Shown in pieces: positions 1-9,049 of a stretch of DNA of 64,000 bases. The notes under the pieces are model-generated. The model saw only the letters and a program-made list of their open reading frames with translations. It was not told the DNA's origin and did not search any database. Position 1 is the first letter of the stretch. Every line of letters begins with the position of its first letter. The stretch is from Kitasatospora sp. MAP12-44. GTDB taxonomy: Bacteria; Actinomycetota; Actinomycetes; Streptomycetales; Streptomycetaceae. The DNA is taken from NCBI RefSeq assembly GCF_029892095.1, contig NZ_JARZAE010000004.1:1798001-1862000 (forward strand), written 5' to 3'. A program made the position numbers and the translations under genes.

Positions 1-377
1 AGTCCCGCCACCGCCGCCGTGATCAGCACCGGCCGGGAGATCCGCTTGAGCAGGGAGGGCTTGCGGGCCACCGGCTGGGACCAGTCCACCGCGTGGTAGG
101 CCGGGTCGTCCGCCGGGCCGCCCGCCAGGGCGTCGACCGGCGGCACCGCCTCGGTGGGCGGGTCGGGGAAGCGCACGGCGGGGCCGCTCTGCAGCACCTC
201 GCCCTCGATCACCGTGCCCGGGCCGCTCAGCACGGCGGTGTCGTCATCGGAGTTCGGGGCGACCGGACGGGTGGTGGCCGTCCAGCCGCTGCCGTCCCAC
301 CAGCGCTCGGGCCGGGGGTCACTGGTCGTGTCCTGGGGGTCCGGGTACCACCCGGCCGGGATCTTCGCGTCGCTCAC
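1..377 (-). CDS. DUF2510 domain membrane protein, 3' end outside window
   Basis: Partial gene running off the left edge; about 125 residues are visible. The N-terminus carries a DUF2510 module: GWYPDP near residue 8 and RWWDG followed by WT around residues 24-32. An acidic, proline-rich linker follows. The last visible residues (ITAAVAG) look like the start of a transmembrane segment. In known proteins DUF2510 is a short module at the cytosolic N-terminus of actinobacterial membrane proteins; its function is not established. I chose the GTG at 377 because DUF2510 usually starts a few residues into the protein. No Shine-Dalgarno is visible, and a TACATT box ends about seven bases upstream, so the message may be leaderless. 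The domain is certain; the overall role cannot be judged from this fragment. Confidence 0.8.
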   Translation of the reverse strand, partial: MSDAKIPAGWYPDPQDTTSDPRPERWWDGSGWTATTRPVAPNSDDDTAVLSGPGTVIEGEVLQSGPAVRFPDPPTEAVPPVDALAGGPADDPAYHAVDWSQPVARKPSLLKRISRPVLITAAVAG

Positions 378-474
378 AGTAGAAAATGTATGGGCAGGCG
401 GATAAGCGCGATATCAACTGACCCGCGCAATCAGCGCATTTCGGATGAGATTACGGTGAGAGTGGCGGCGGGCC

Positions 475-1221
475 CTACTCCGGGCTCGCCTCCGGGCGCT
501 CCTCCGGTGTGACGTATGTCCCGGAAGCTCCGCCGTCCACCCGCAGCTCACCGGCCGTGATGAACGAGGAGTCGTCGCTCGCCAGGAACGCCACCGCCGC
601 GGCGATCTCCTCCGGCCGAGCAAGGCGGCCGAGCGGAAGGTCCGCCGGCTGCCCGTCAGCGCGCCGCGGGTCCTCGGCCAGCCACTCGCGCAGCTGCGGG
701 GAGTCCACCGGGCCGGCCGAGAGCGCGTTGACCCGGATGCCCTCGCGGGCGAACCGCAGGGCCAGCTCGCGCGACAGCGCCAGCACCCCGGCGGCCGAGG
801 CGGCCGCAGCGGTGCGGGAGAGCTGCGGGGCCGCCGCCGCGATGTTGACGATCGAGCCGCGCCCGTGCCGGCGCATGTAGTGCAGCGCCGCCTCGCAGCA
901 GAGCCGGGCGGCGGTGAGCTCGGCCTCCCGCACGGTGTGGACGGCGATGTCCACGCTGCCGCAGGTCTCGTAGGCGGTGTCGAAGAGCGCCTCGACCATG
1001 TACGGGTCGGTGACGTCGGTGGCCGTGAAGTGGCCGCGGACCGCCGCGGCCGCCGCCCGCCCGGCCGCCTCGTCGACGTCGGCGAGCACCACCCGCGCGC
1101 CCTCCGCGGCCAGCCGGCGGGCGACCGCCAGGCCGATACCGCTGCCCGCCGCGGTGACCACGGCCGTCCGGCCGACCAGGCGGCGGCAGAGCGCGGCGGC
1201 GTCCGGCGACCTGTCAGGCAT
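475..1221 (-). CDS. SDR-fold protein lacking the catalytic tetrad
   Basis: 248 residues with a Rossmann fold of the short-chain dehydrogenase/reductase type. The cofactor motif TAAGSGIG is at about residues 23-30, and the C-terminal VNALSAGPVDS and substrate-loop region are recognisable. The catalytic residues are not there. The stretch aligning with YxASK reads AAASA, so Tyr is Ala139 and Lys is Ala143. The upstream serine is replaced by alanine, and the NNAG motif reads HTVR at 95-98. The protein therefore probably binds a nucleotide cofactor without classic SDR chemistry, or it has drifted in function. The start at 1221 follows a GAAGGGAA ribosome site. A TATACT box about 30 bases upstream is a plausible -10. 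It stands alone, divergent from the metal exporter. Confidence 0.85.
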   Translation of the reverse strand: MPDRSPDAAALCRRLVGRTAVVTAAGSGIGLAVARRLAAEGARVVLADVDEAAGRAAAAAVRGHFTATDVTDPYMVEALFDTAYETCGSVDIAVHTVREAELTAARLCCEAALHYMRRHGRGSIVNIAAAAPQLSRTAAAASAAGVLALSRELALRFAREGIRVNALSAGPVDSPQLREWLAEDPRRADGQPADLPLGRLARPEEIAAAVAFLASDDSSFITAGELRVDGGASGTYVTPEERPEASPE

Positions 1222-1425
1222 CGGGGATTCCCTTCGTCACGTACGGCGACCGCCAGTATACGGTGAGTGCGGAAACGGCTCCTGCGGGTGGGCCGGCGGG
1301 GGGCCAGAAGACAACGACAACGGTCACCAGTGCAGCCTTTGGATCTTCCTACGATCTGGGGTTCACTCTGCATGCAGGGCACCCGTCCTTGACCTCCCAG
1401 CGACAGCGATCAGGAGACGACCGCG

Positions 1426-2463
1426 ATGGCCGGCCACGACCACGACGACCACGATCACGCTCACTCCCATGACGCCCACGGGCATGGCCACAGCCACTCG
1501 CACGCGGTGGCCGCCGACGCCGACCGCCGCTGGCTGACCAGCGCGCTCGCGCTGATCGTGGTCTTCATGGCCGGCGAGGTGGTGGTCGGGATCGCGGCCC
1601 GGTCGCTGGCGCTGATCTCGGACGCGGCCCACATGCTGACCGACGCGGCCTCCATCGTGCTGGCGCTGATCGCGATGCGGCTGGCCGCCAGGCCGGCCCG
1701 CGGCGGCTACACCTACGGCCTCAAGCGGGCCGAGATCCTCTCCGCCCAGGCCAACGGCGTCACGCTGCTGATCCTGTCGGCCTGGCTGGGCTACGAGTCG
1801 GTCGGCCGGCTGATCTCGCCGCCCGATGTAACGGGCGGCCTGGTCCTGGTCACCGCGCTGGTCGGCATCGTCGTCAACATCGCCGCCGCCTGGTGCATGT
1901 CGAAGGCCAACCGCAGCTCGCTCAACGTCGAGGGCGCCTTCCAGCACGTGCTCACCGACCTCTACGCCTTCATCGCCACCGCGGTGGCCGGCGCGATCAT
2001 GCTGACCACCGGGTTCCTGCGGGCGGACGCGATCGCCTCACTGATCGTGGTGGCGCTGATGCTGAAGGCCGGGATCGGGCTGGTCCGGGACTCCGGACGG
2101 ATCTTCCTGGAGGCCTCGCCCGCCGGGATCGACCCGGACGCGCTGGCCGACCGGCTGGTGGCCGCACCCGAGGTGGAGGAGATCCACGACCTGCACGTCT
2201 GGGAGATCACCTCCGGACAGCCGGCGCTCTCCGCGCACATCCTGGTCGCCCCCGGTGGCGACTGTCACGCGGTCCGCCGCGATCTGCAGCGCCGGCTGCG
2301 CGAGGACTATAAAATCACCCACGCCACACTCCAGGTGGACCACGTCGGCGAGGACGAGGGCCAGGAACTGCTGCAGATCACCGACGCGGCCACCGCGACG
2401 GCCGCCGAGCACTGCGCCGACTCGCACGGCCCGGTGCACCGCAGCGGTCCGCACACCCACTGA
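1426..2463 (+). CDS. CDF family divalent metal (probably zinc) exporter
   Basis: 345-residue cation diffusion facilitator that should move Zn2+ or a similar ion out of the cytosol in exchange for protons. The N-terminal 30 residues are a His/Asp-rich metal-binding tail (many HDH and HSH units). Six transmembrane helices follow. Metal-site motifs HMLTD in helix 2 and HVLTD in helix 5 are intact. The C-terminal domain (EIHDLHVWEITSG) is the usual cytosolic dimerisation domain, and the protein ends in another His-rich tail. The start ATG follows AGGAGA. It precedes phzF by 11 bases, so the two are probably co-transcribed. I see no clear Zur palindrome in the 200 bases upstream. Metal specificity is inferred from the family. 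Confidence 0.93.
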   Translation: MAGHDHDDHDHAHSHDAHGHGHSHSHAVAADADRRWLTSALALIVVFMAGEVVVGIAARSLALISDAAHMLTDAASIVLALIAMRLAARPARGGYTYGLKRAEILSAQANGVTLLILSAWLGYESVGRLISPPDVTGGLVLVTALVGIVVNIAAAWCMSKANRSSLNVEGAFQHVLTDLYAFIATAVAGAIMLTTGFLRADAIASLIVVALMLKAGIGLVRDSGRIFLEASPAGIDPDALADRLVAAPEVEEIHDLHVWEITSGQPALSAHILVAPGGDCHAVRRDLQRRLREDYKITHATLQVDHVGEDEGQELLQITDAATATAAEHCADSHGPVHRSGPHTH

Positions 2464-2474
2464 GAGTCGGAGCG

Positions 2475-3323
2475 ATGACGACGATCCTGCGCTACGCCGC
2501 CTTCACCACCACCCCCGAGGGCGGCAACAAGGCGGGGGTGGTCCCGGACGCGCGCGGCCTGACCGACGAGCAGATGCTCGCCATCGCCGCCGAACTCGGG
2601 TACTCCGAGACCGCCTTCCTCACCCCCGATCGCCAGGGCCGCGCCCGCACCTTCGAGGTGCGCTTTTTCGCGCCCACCACCGAGGTGCCGTTCTGCGGCC
2701 ACGCGACGGTCGCCGCCGCGGTGGCCCTCGCCGAGCTGACCGGGCCCGGCGACCTGCTCTTCGAGACCAACGTGGGCAGTGTCCCGGTGCAGGTGGCGGC
2801 GGATCGGGACGGCGTGCTGAACGCCACCCTGACCAGCGTCGAGCCGCACGTCCAGGACATCGACCCGGCCGACCTCCGGGAGGCGCTGGCCGCGCTGGAC
2901 TGGCGGGCCGAGGAGCTCGACCCGGAGCTGCCGCCGCGGTTCGCCTCCGCCGGCGGGCGCCACCTGGTGCTGGCGGCGGCCACCCGCGAGCGGCTCGCGG
3001 ACCTCGCGTACGACTTCGACCGGCTGGCCGCCTTCTCGAGGGCGCACGGGCTGCTCACCCTGCAGCTGGTCTGGCGGGAGTCGGGAGAGGTCTTCCACGT
3101 CCGCGACCCGTTCCCGGTCGGCGGGGTGGTGGAGGACCCGGCGACGGGCTCGGCGGCGCTCGCCTTCGGGGCGTACCTGCGCGAGCTGGGCGAGGCCGGT
3201 CCGGACGCCCGGCTGACCCTGCACCAGGGCGAGGACCTCGGCAGCCCCGGCCTGCTGCAGGTCGAACTGCGCGCCGGCGACACCCGGGTGCGGGTCTCCG
3301 GCGCGGCGGTACGGCTTCCGTAG
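2475..3323 (+). CDS. PhzF family isomerase-like protein
   Basis: 282 residues matching the PhzF/diaminopimelate-epimerase fold. The family's catalytic glutamate is Glu45, in SETAF. The FCGHAT motif lies near residue 75 and the second-half signature DPATGSAA near 220. PhzF itself isomerises dihydrohydroxyanthranilate in phenazine synthesis, but most members, this one included, stand apart from phenazine genes and have unknown substrates. No phenazine gene is visible here. It starts 11 bases after the CDF exporter stop, with GGAG just upstream of the ATG. The residues show an enzyme with the family active site; substrate and pathway are unknown. Confidence 0.9.
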   Translation: MTTILRYAAFTTTPEGGNKAGVVPDARGLTDEQMLAIAAELGYSETAFLTPDRQGRARTFEVRFFAPTTEVPFCGHATVAAAVALAELTGPGDLLFETNVGSVPVQVAADRDGVLNATLTSVEPHVQDIDPADLREALAALDWRAEELDPELPPRFASAGGRHLVLAAATRERLADLAYDFDRLAAFSRAHGLLTLQLVWRESGEVFHVRDPFPVGGVVEDPATGSAALAFGAYLRELGEAGPDARLTLHQGEDLGSPGLLQVELRAGDTRVRVSGAAVRLP

Positions 3324-3359
3324 CCCCCGATTGTCAGCGGGGTGCGGGATGATCGGCGG

Positions 3360-4280
3360 GTGACCGCACCTCGACTGATGCTGCTCGACTCCGCCAGCCT
3401 CTACTTCCGGGCGTACTTCGGTGTCCCGGAGTCCGTGAAGTCCCCCGACGGACAGCCGGTGAACGCCGTCCGCGGGCTGCTGGACTTCATCACCCGCCTG
3501 GTACAGGACCACCACCCCGACCAGTTGGTGGCCTGCATGGACGCCGACTGGCGCCCGCAGTGGCGGGTGGACCTCGTCCCGACGTACAAGACGCACCGGC
3601 TGGCCCCCGAGGCGGTGGCGGGCGAGGAGGAGATCCCCGACACCCTCGCGCCGCAGGTGCCGGTGATCGAGCAGGTGCTGGACGCGGTGGGCATCGCCCG
3701 CGTCGGCTGCCCCGGCTACGAGGCGGACGACGTGATCGGCGCCCTCACCGCCCGCGCCGAGGGCCCCGTCCAGATCGTCACCGGCGACCGGGATCTCTTC
3801 CAACTGGTCGACGACGCACGGCAGATCACCGTGCTCTACCCGCTCAAGGGGGTCGGCTCGCTGCAGATCACCGATGACGCGGTGCTGCGCGAGAAGTACG
3901 CCGTCGGCGGCGCCCAGTACGCCGACATGGCGGCGCTGCGCGGCGACCCGAGCGACGGCCTGCCGGGGGTGAAGGGCATCGGCGAGAAGACCGCCGCCCA
4001 GCTGATCAACGAGTACGGCGACCTGGCCGGCATCCGCGCGGCGGCCGCCGACCCGTTCTCCAAGCTCACCCCCGCGCGCCGCAAGAACCTGCTGGAGGGC
4101 GCCGGCTACCTCGACGTCGCCCCCACCGTGGTGCGGGTGGCCACCGACCTCCCGCTCCCCGACTTCGACCCCACCCTCCCCCGCGAGCCGCTCGACCCGA
4201 TGACCCTCGAAGCCCTCACCGCCCGCTGGGGCCTCGGCACCTCCCTCACCCGCCTGCTCGACACCCTCGCGCAGCACTGA
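3360..4280 (+). CDS. 5'-3' exonuclease (FEN-like)
   Basis: 306 residues from the GTG at 3360. It resembles the stand-alone 5'-3' exonuclease domain of DNA polymerase I. Metal-binding and helical-arch motifs are present: LMLLDSASL near the start, the basic RPQWR, GYEADDVIG, TGDRDLFQLV, and the helix-hairpin-helix GVKGIGEKTA preceded by DPSDGLPG. It should remove 5' flaps and RNA primers. An in-frame GTG at 3342 would add six residues; the 3360 start puts the conserved LMLLD at the usual distance from the N-terminus. In Mycobacterium tuberculosis an orthologous exonuclease sits next to helY on the opposite strand. The same pair occurs here, with only the sphingomyelinase-like gene between. Confidence 0.93.
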   Translation: MTAPRLMLLDSASLYFRAYFGVPESVKSPDGQPVNAVRGLLDFITRLVQDHHPDQLVACMDADWRPQWRVDLVPTYKTHRLAPEAVAGEEEIPDTLAPQVPVIEQVLDAVGIARVGCPGYEADDVIGALTARAEGPVQIVTGDRDLFQLVDDARQITVLYPLKGVGSLQITDDAVLREKYAVGGAQYADMAALRGDPSDGLPGVKGIGEKTAAQLINEYGDLAGIRAAAADPFSKLTPARRKNLLEGAGYLDVAPTVVRVATDLPLPDFDPTLPREPLDPMTLEALTARWGLGTSLTRLLDTLAQH

Positions 4281-4443
4281 CCTGGGCCAGAGTTGTCAGG
4301 CCAACTAGGTCGAGTGCGGCCTAGGTTGTGCAGACATCTTTCTGCCACGAAAGCATTGGTCGGAGTTCTTCCAAACGTACCCATGAGTAGCTACGGTTCC
4401 GCTGTCATGCACGCCGCTGACTCATCCCCAGGAGCCGTCTGCC

Positions 4444-5478
4444 ATGTCCCTGCGCCGTAATGCCGCCGCCCTGACCGCAGTTGCCGCCACCGTCGCCCTG
4501 CTGAGCGGTGTACCGCAGAGCGCGAGCGCCGCCACGACCAGCGGCTCGACCCTCTCGGTCTTCGCCTGGAACGTGGACCTCGGCACCTCGATCGTCGACT
4601 CGATGGAGAACGAGAAGGCCTCGACGCGCACCCCGGTGATCGAGTCGATCATCCGCCAGCACAACGCGGACGTGGTGATCCTGGACGAGCTGTTCAACCA
4701 CAGCTCGACCAGCGACATCAACAGCAAGCTCGCCGACCTCTACCCTTACCGCACCCCCGTGGTCGGGCAGACCTGTTCGGGCGGCGGCTGGAACGGGATC
4801 AGCGGCGACTGCTCCAACTCGCCGTTCGTGATCAACGGCGGGACGATGATCCTCTCCAAGTACCCGATCAGCGCCCAGTACGCCCACGTCTACAGCAACT
4901 CCACCTCGGGCACCTGGGACTACAACTCCAACAAGGGCGCCGTGCTGGCCCAGGTCGACAAGGGCGGCGTGAAGACCTGGGTGGCCGGCACCCACCTGCA
5001 GGCCGACCAGAGTGGCACCTCCACCGACACCACCCAGGCCACCCGCCTCGCCCAGCTCGGCGAGGTGCAGAGCTGGGTCAACGGCATCGTCGGCTCGACC
5101 GCGCCGGTGCTCTTCGGCGGCGACCTCAACGTCGAGTACTTCCACGGCCAGAGCCGCGGCGACTACACCAACGCGCAGAACGCGGTGGGCGGCGTGCTCG
5201 GCACCCCGGCCACCAACCCCGGCCAGACGCTGACCACCATGGACTGCACCGTCTCGGCCTGGTGCCAGTACATGTCGGGCGTGGAGAGCTTCCCGGTCGA
5301 CTACCAGGACAGCCTGGACTACCTCGGCTACCTCAACGCGCCGGGCCGGCCGACCCCGCTGGCGCTGCCGACCGTCAACACCGACTTCGACCCGCAGGCG
5401 GGCTGGACGGCCGGCCAGCTGGACACCAACTCGCCGAGCGACCACTACCCGGTCGAGGCCACCTTCCAGCTGGGCTGA
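4444..5478 (+). CDS. Secreted sphingomyelinase C-like phosphodiesterase
   Basis: 344 residues. A signal peptide (two arginines, a hydrophobic core, then ASA-AT near residue 31) directs export. The mature part is an endonuclease/exonuclease/phosphatase fold. Metal and catalytic motifs appear in family order: WNVD near the start, LDELF for the metal-binding Glu, GTHLQAD, GGDLNVE and the terminal SDHYPV with the catalytic His. HLQAD plus SDHYPV is typical of bacterial neutral sphingomyelinases, so phosphodiester cleavage of sphingomyelin or related lipids is likely; other phosphodiester substrates are possible. AGGAG precedes the ATG. The gene is monocistronic, ended by the strong hairpin at 5491. 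It interrupts the conserved exonuclease-helY neighbourhood. Confidence 0.88.
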   Translation: MSLRRNAAALTAVAATVALLSGVPQSASAATTSGSTLSVFAWNVDLGTSIVDSMENEKASTRTPVIESIIRQHNADVVILDELFNHSSTSDINSKLADLYPYRTPVVGQTCSGGGWNGISGDCSNSPFVINGGTMILSKYPISAQYAHVYSNSTSGTWDYNSNKGAVLAQVDKGGVKTWVAGTHLQADQSGTSTDTTQATRLAQLGEVQSWVNGIVGSTAPVLFGGDLNVEYFHGQSRGDYTNAQNAVGGVLGTPATNPGQTLTTMDCTVSAWCQYMSGVESFPVDYQDSLDYLGYLNAPGRPTPLALPTVNTDFDPQAGWTAGQLDTNSPSDHYPVEATFQLG

Positions 5479-5490
5479 CGGCCGGCGGGA

Positions 5491-5534
5491 AACGCCGCGG
5501 CGGGGGACCAGGCACGGTCCCCCGCCGCGGCGTT
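5491..5534. terminator. Bidirectional terminator hairpin
   Basis: Perfect 19-bp inverted repeat (AACGCCGCGGCGGGGGACC and its complement) around a 6-base loop. It lies between the ends of the convergent sphingomyelinase-like and helY genes and can serve both strands. Confidence 0.9.
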
Positions 5535-5557
5535 GCTGTCTCTCACCCCACCGTCTC

Positions 5558-8398
5558 TCACCCCACCGAGGAGTAGGCGATGATGCCGCGCCGCAGCGCG
5601 TCCACCGCCTTGCGGGCGGTGGAGCGCAGCTGCGCGTCCTCACCCGCCGCGTCCTGGATCTGGCCGAGCACGTCGATCAGCTGCTTCGTCCAGCGCACGA
5701 AGTCGCCGGCCGGCATGTCGGCGTCGCGCAGCACCGAGTCCAGGCTGTGGCCCAGCGCCCAGCGGTAGGACGCCCAGGCGAAGCCCAGGTCGGGCTCGCG
5801 CTGGCCGACGCCCTCGGCCGTGGAGATCCGGTGCTGCTCCTCCAGGGCGTCCAGGTGGCCCCAGATCCGCACCATCCGGCCCAGCGCGTCCTTGGCGTTG
5901 CCCTCCGGCACCCGGGGGGCGGTGGCGTCGTCCGCCTGACGGGCCTCGTACACCAGCGCCGAGGCGCAGGCGGCGAGTTCGGCGGCGGCCAGGTCCTTCC
6001 AGACGCCCTCCCGGATGCACTCCGAGGCGAGCAGGTCGAGCTCGCCGTAGAGCCGGCCGAGCCGCTTGCCGTCGGGGGTGACGTCGTCGCCGCGCAGGTA
6101 GCCGAGGTCGGTGAGCAGTCCGCAGACCCGGTCGAAGGTGCGGGCGATGGTGTGGGTGCGCGAGCGCATCTTGCGCTCCAGCAGCTCGGTGTCCCGGTGC
6201 AGCCGGTGGTAGCGCTCGGACCAGCGGGCGTGGTCCTCGCGCTCGTCGCAGCCGTGGCAGGGGTGCGTCCGCAGCTCGCTGCGCAGCCGGGTGATCTCCG
6301 AGTCGTCGGCGGCGGCCGCCCGGCCCTTGCGGTAGCGCTCCGGCTCCAGGTGGCCGGCCTTGGTGCGCAGCGTGGAGGCCAGGTCGCGGCGGGACTGCGG
6401 GCTGCGCGGGTTGAACGACTTCGGGATCCTCAGATGGTCGACGGCGACCACCGGGTACGGGAAGTCGATCATCGCGAGCCGCTTGACCTGCCGCTCGGCG
6501 GTGAGCACCACCGGGCGCGGCCCGTCCTGGTAGTCGGGGTGGCGCGAGGCGCCGCGCGGCGAGCGGCCGCCCGGCGGCAGCCCCGGTTCGAGCACCAGGG
6601 CCAGGCCCGCGAACTTGCCGGCCGGCACATGGATCACGTCACCCGGCTTGAGCGCCTCGATCGAGTCGATCGCGGCGGCCCGGCGCTGGCCGCTGCCCTC
6701 GCGGGCGAGCTCGTTCTCACGGTCCTTCAGCGCGCGGCGCAGGTCCATGTACGCCTCGAAGTCGCCGAGGTGACAGGTCATCGCCTCGCGGTAGCCCTCC
6801 AGGCCCTCCTCGTTGCGCTGCACCTGCCGGGAGATGCCGACCACCGAGCGGTCCGCCTGGAACTGGGCGAACGAGGTCTCAAGGAGTTCGCGCGAGCGGT
6901 GCCGGCCGAACTGCGAGACCAGGTTGACGGCCATGTTGTAGGACGGCTTGAACGACGACTTCAGCGGGTACGTGCGGGTGCCGGCCAGCCCGGCCAGCGC
7001 CTCCGGGTCGAAGCCGCGCTGCCAGAGCACCACCGCGTGGCCCTCGATGTCGATGCCGCGCCGGCCGGCCCGGCCGGTGAGCTGGGTGTACTCACCGGGG
7101 GTGATGTCGGCGTGCATCTCGCCGTTCCACTTGACCAGCTTCTCCATCACCACCGAGCGGGCCGGCATGTTGATGCCCAGCGCCAGCGTCTCGGTGGCGA
7201 AGACGGCCTTGACCAGGCCGCGCAGGAAGAGCTCCTCGACGACCTCCTTGAACCTCGGCAGCATGCCCGCGTGGTGGGCGGCGACGCCGCGCTCCAGCGC
7301 GTCGAGCCACTCGAAGTAGCCCAGCACGTGCAGGTCCTCGTCGGGGATCGCGGCGCAGCGCTCCTCGACCAGCGCGCGCACCTGGGCGCGCTCGCTGTCC
7401 TTGTTCAGCCGCAGGCCCGAGTTGAGGCACTGCTGGACGGCGGCCTCGCAGCCGGCCCGGCTGAAGATGAAGGTGATCGCGGGCAGCAGGCCCTCGGCGT
7501 CCAGCCGCTCGATCACGTCGACGCGGTTGGGCGTCCAGACCCGGCCCGGACGGCCGGTGGGCATCGAGCGGCCGCGGCCGCGCTGGAGCCGGGGGTTGCG
7601 GTCGGCCTCCGAGCGGGCGAGGCGGACCAGCTCGGGGTTGACGGCCTTGGCGGGGTTGCGCGGCGCGTTCTTCGGGCGGCCGTCCACGTCCGGGTTGGAG
7701 AACAGGTCGTACATCTTGTGGCCGGCCATCACGTGCTGCCACAGCGGCACCGGGCGGTGCTCGGAGACGATCACCTTGGTACCGCCGCGCACGGTGTCCA
7801 GCCAGTCGCCGAACTCCTCGGCGTTGGAGACGGTCGCGGAGAGCGAGACCAGGGTCACCGACTCGGGCAGGTGGATGATCACCTCCTCCCACACCGCGCC
7901 GCGGAAGCGGTCGGCGAGGTAGTGCACCTCGTCCATCACCACGTAGCCCAGGCCGTTCAGGGTCTGCGAGCCCGCGTAGAGCATGTTGCGCAGGACCTCG
8001 GTGGTCATGATGACGATCGGGGCGTCGCCGTTGACCGTGTTGTCACCGGTCAGCAGGCCGACCTTGGCGGCGCCGTAGCGCTTGACCAGGTCCGCGTACT
8101 TCTGGTTGGAGAGCGCCTTGATCGGGGTGGTGTAGAAGCACTTGCGGCCGGCCTGCAGGGCCAGGTGGACGGCGAACTCGCCGACGATGGTCTTGCCGGA
8201 GCCGGTCGGCGCGGCGACCAGCACACCCGAGCCCTCCTCCAGGGCCCGGCAGGCCTCCAGCTGGAAGGGGTCGAGCGGGAAGTCGTACAGCTCCTGGAAG
8301 CCGTGCAGGGCGGTGGACTGCTCCTTGGCACGCAGGCGGGAGGCCGCGTAGGCCTCGGCGGGGCTCATCGCGTCGTCGTCTGGCAGGGCGCTGCTCAT
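5558..8398 (-). CDS. helY: HelY-type Ski2-like DEAD/DEAH box helicase
   Basis: About 946 residues; a superfamily 2 ATP-dependent helicase of the Ski2/Mtr4 type, presumably acting on RNA. Motifs occur in order: the Q-motif region DPFQLEA, Walker A APTGSGKT, TTPIKALSNQK, DEVH with YLADRFRG, SAT in motif III, then the second RecA domain with VFATETLALGINMPAR and the QLTGRAGRRG motif VI. A long C-terminal region holds the winged-helix and helical-bundle parts. The ATG at 8398 follows an AGAGGTG site; an in-frame GTG at 8407 is the alternative. In other actinobacteria helY sits next to tatC, but here tatC is 30 kb away. Confidence 0.93.
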   Translation of the reverse strand: MSSALPDDDAMSPAEAYAASRLRAKEQSTALHGFQELYDFPLDPFQLEACRALEEGSGVLVAAPTGSGKTIVGEFAVHLALQAGRKCFYTTPIKALSNQKYADLVKRYGAAKVGLLTGDNTVNGDAPIVIMTTEVLRNMLYAGSQTLNGLGYVVMDEVHYLADRFRGAVWEEVIIHLPESVTLVSLSATVSNAEEFGDWLDTVRGGTKVIVSEHRPVPLWQHVMAGHKMYDLFSNPDVDGRPKNAPRNPAKAVNPELVRLARSEADRNPRLQRGRGRSMPTGRPGRVWTPNRVDVIERLDAEGLLPAITFIFSRAGCEAAVQQCLNSGLRLNKDSERAQVRALVEERCAAIPDEDLHVLGYFEWLDALERGVAAHHAGMLPRFKEVVEELFLRGLVKAVFATETLALGINMPARSVVMEKLVKWNGEMHADITPGEYTQLTGRAGRRGIDIEGHAVVLWQRGFDPEALAGLAGTRTYPLKSSFKPSYNMAVNLVSQFGRHRSRELLETSFAQFQADRSVVGISRQVQRNEEGLEGYREAMTCHLGDFEAYMDLRRALKDRENELAREGSGQRRAAAIDSIEALKPGDVIHVPAGKFAGLALVLEPGLPPGGRSPRGASRHPDYQDGPRPVVLTAERQVKRLAMIDFPYPVVAVDHLRIPKSFNPRSPQSRRDLASTLRTKAGHLEPERYRKGRAAAADDSEITRLRSELRTHPCHGCDEREDHARWSERYHRLHRDTELLERKMRSRTHTIARTFDRVCGLLTDLGYLRGDDVTPDGKRLGRLYGELDLLASECIREGVWKDLAAAELAACASALVYEARQADDATAPRVPEGNAKDALGRMVRIWGHLDALEEQHRISTAEGVGQREPDLGFAWASYRWALGHSLDSVLRDADMPAGDFVRWTKQLIDVLGQIQDAAGEDAQLRSTARKAVDALRRGIIAYSSVG

Positions 8399-8668
8399 CG
8401 GCGTCACCTCTTCTTCCCGTGGTGGTGGGTCGCAGACGGTGACGCCTGCGGAACGCAGCTGCTGTCGTTGGTGTGGTGATCCAGCATCTCAGCCAGAGGT
8501 TACCCGGCAGGACTGACATTGATCGCACCGTTTTCGGGACGGCCTTCGGTCGCATTCAGGCTGCTCCGGTCGGCAATCGATCTCATTCGGTCGCCTGTGA
8601 TCAAACGTCAACCCCGCGTTGCACTGCTCCCTACAGTCGGTCACACACCGACGACGAGAGGCGGCAGC

Positions 8669-9043
8669 ATGGCGAACCTGGAGACCGGGCTCAAGGAAGC
8701 GATGTCGATCGAGGGCGCGATGGGCGTCGCCCTGGTCGACTACAGCAGCGGGATGGCGCTCGGATCACTGGGCGACGGCGCGGAACTCGACCTCAATGTG
8801 GCGGCCGCCGGCAACACGGACGTGGTCCGGGCCAAGATGCGGACCATGGAGATGCTCAATCTGCACGACAACGAGATCGAGGACATCCTGATCACCCTGA
8901 CCAACCAGTACCACCTGATCAGGCCGCTGACCACGGCCACCGGCCGCGGCCTCTTCCTCTACCTCGCGCTGCACCGCAGCCGCGCCAACCTGGCGATGGC
9001 CCGGCACAAGCTGCGGACCATCGAGGCCGCTCTGGAGGTGTGA
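8669..9043 (+). CDS. Roadblock/LC7-like small protein
   Basis: 124-residue cytosolic protein of mixed alpha/beta character. The segment MGVALVDYSSGMALGSL near the N-terminus and the long C-terminal helix resemble the roadblock/LC7 fold. Similar proteins are widespread in Streptomyces as single genes of unknown role; the fold assignment comes from family memory and pattern, not a strong motif. A GAGAGGCGG ribosome site precedes the ATG. A TACAGT -10 candidate lies at 8632-8637, with TCAACC about 18 bases before it. The gene is divergent from helY and marks the left edge of the accessory stretch. No GTPase partner gene is adjacent, unlike in the four-gene conservons. Confidence 0.8.
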   Translation: MANLETGLKEAMSIEGAMGVALVDYSSGMALGSLGDGAELDLNVAAAGNTDVVRAKMRTMEMLNLHDNEIEDILITLTNQYHLIRPLTTATGRGLFLYLALHRSRANLAMARHKLRTIEAALEV

Positions 9044-9049
9044 ACCCGC

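Noticed and set aside
1222..1425. Zur box before the CDF exporter
   Set aside because: No TGAAAATGATTTTCA-like palindrome is present in the interval.
5747..8479. A 900-codon open frame antisense to helY
   Set aside because: It mirrors the high third-position GC of the real gene; its translation is low-complexity Val/Gly/Arg without domains, and helY on the other strand has all helicase motifs.
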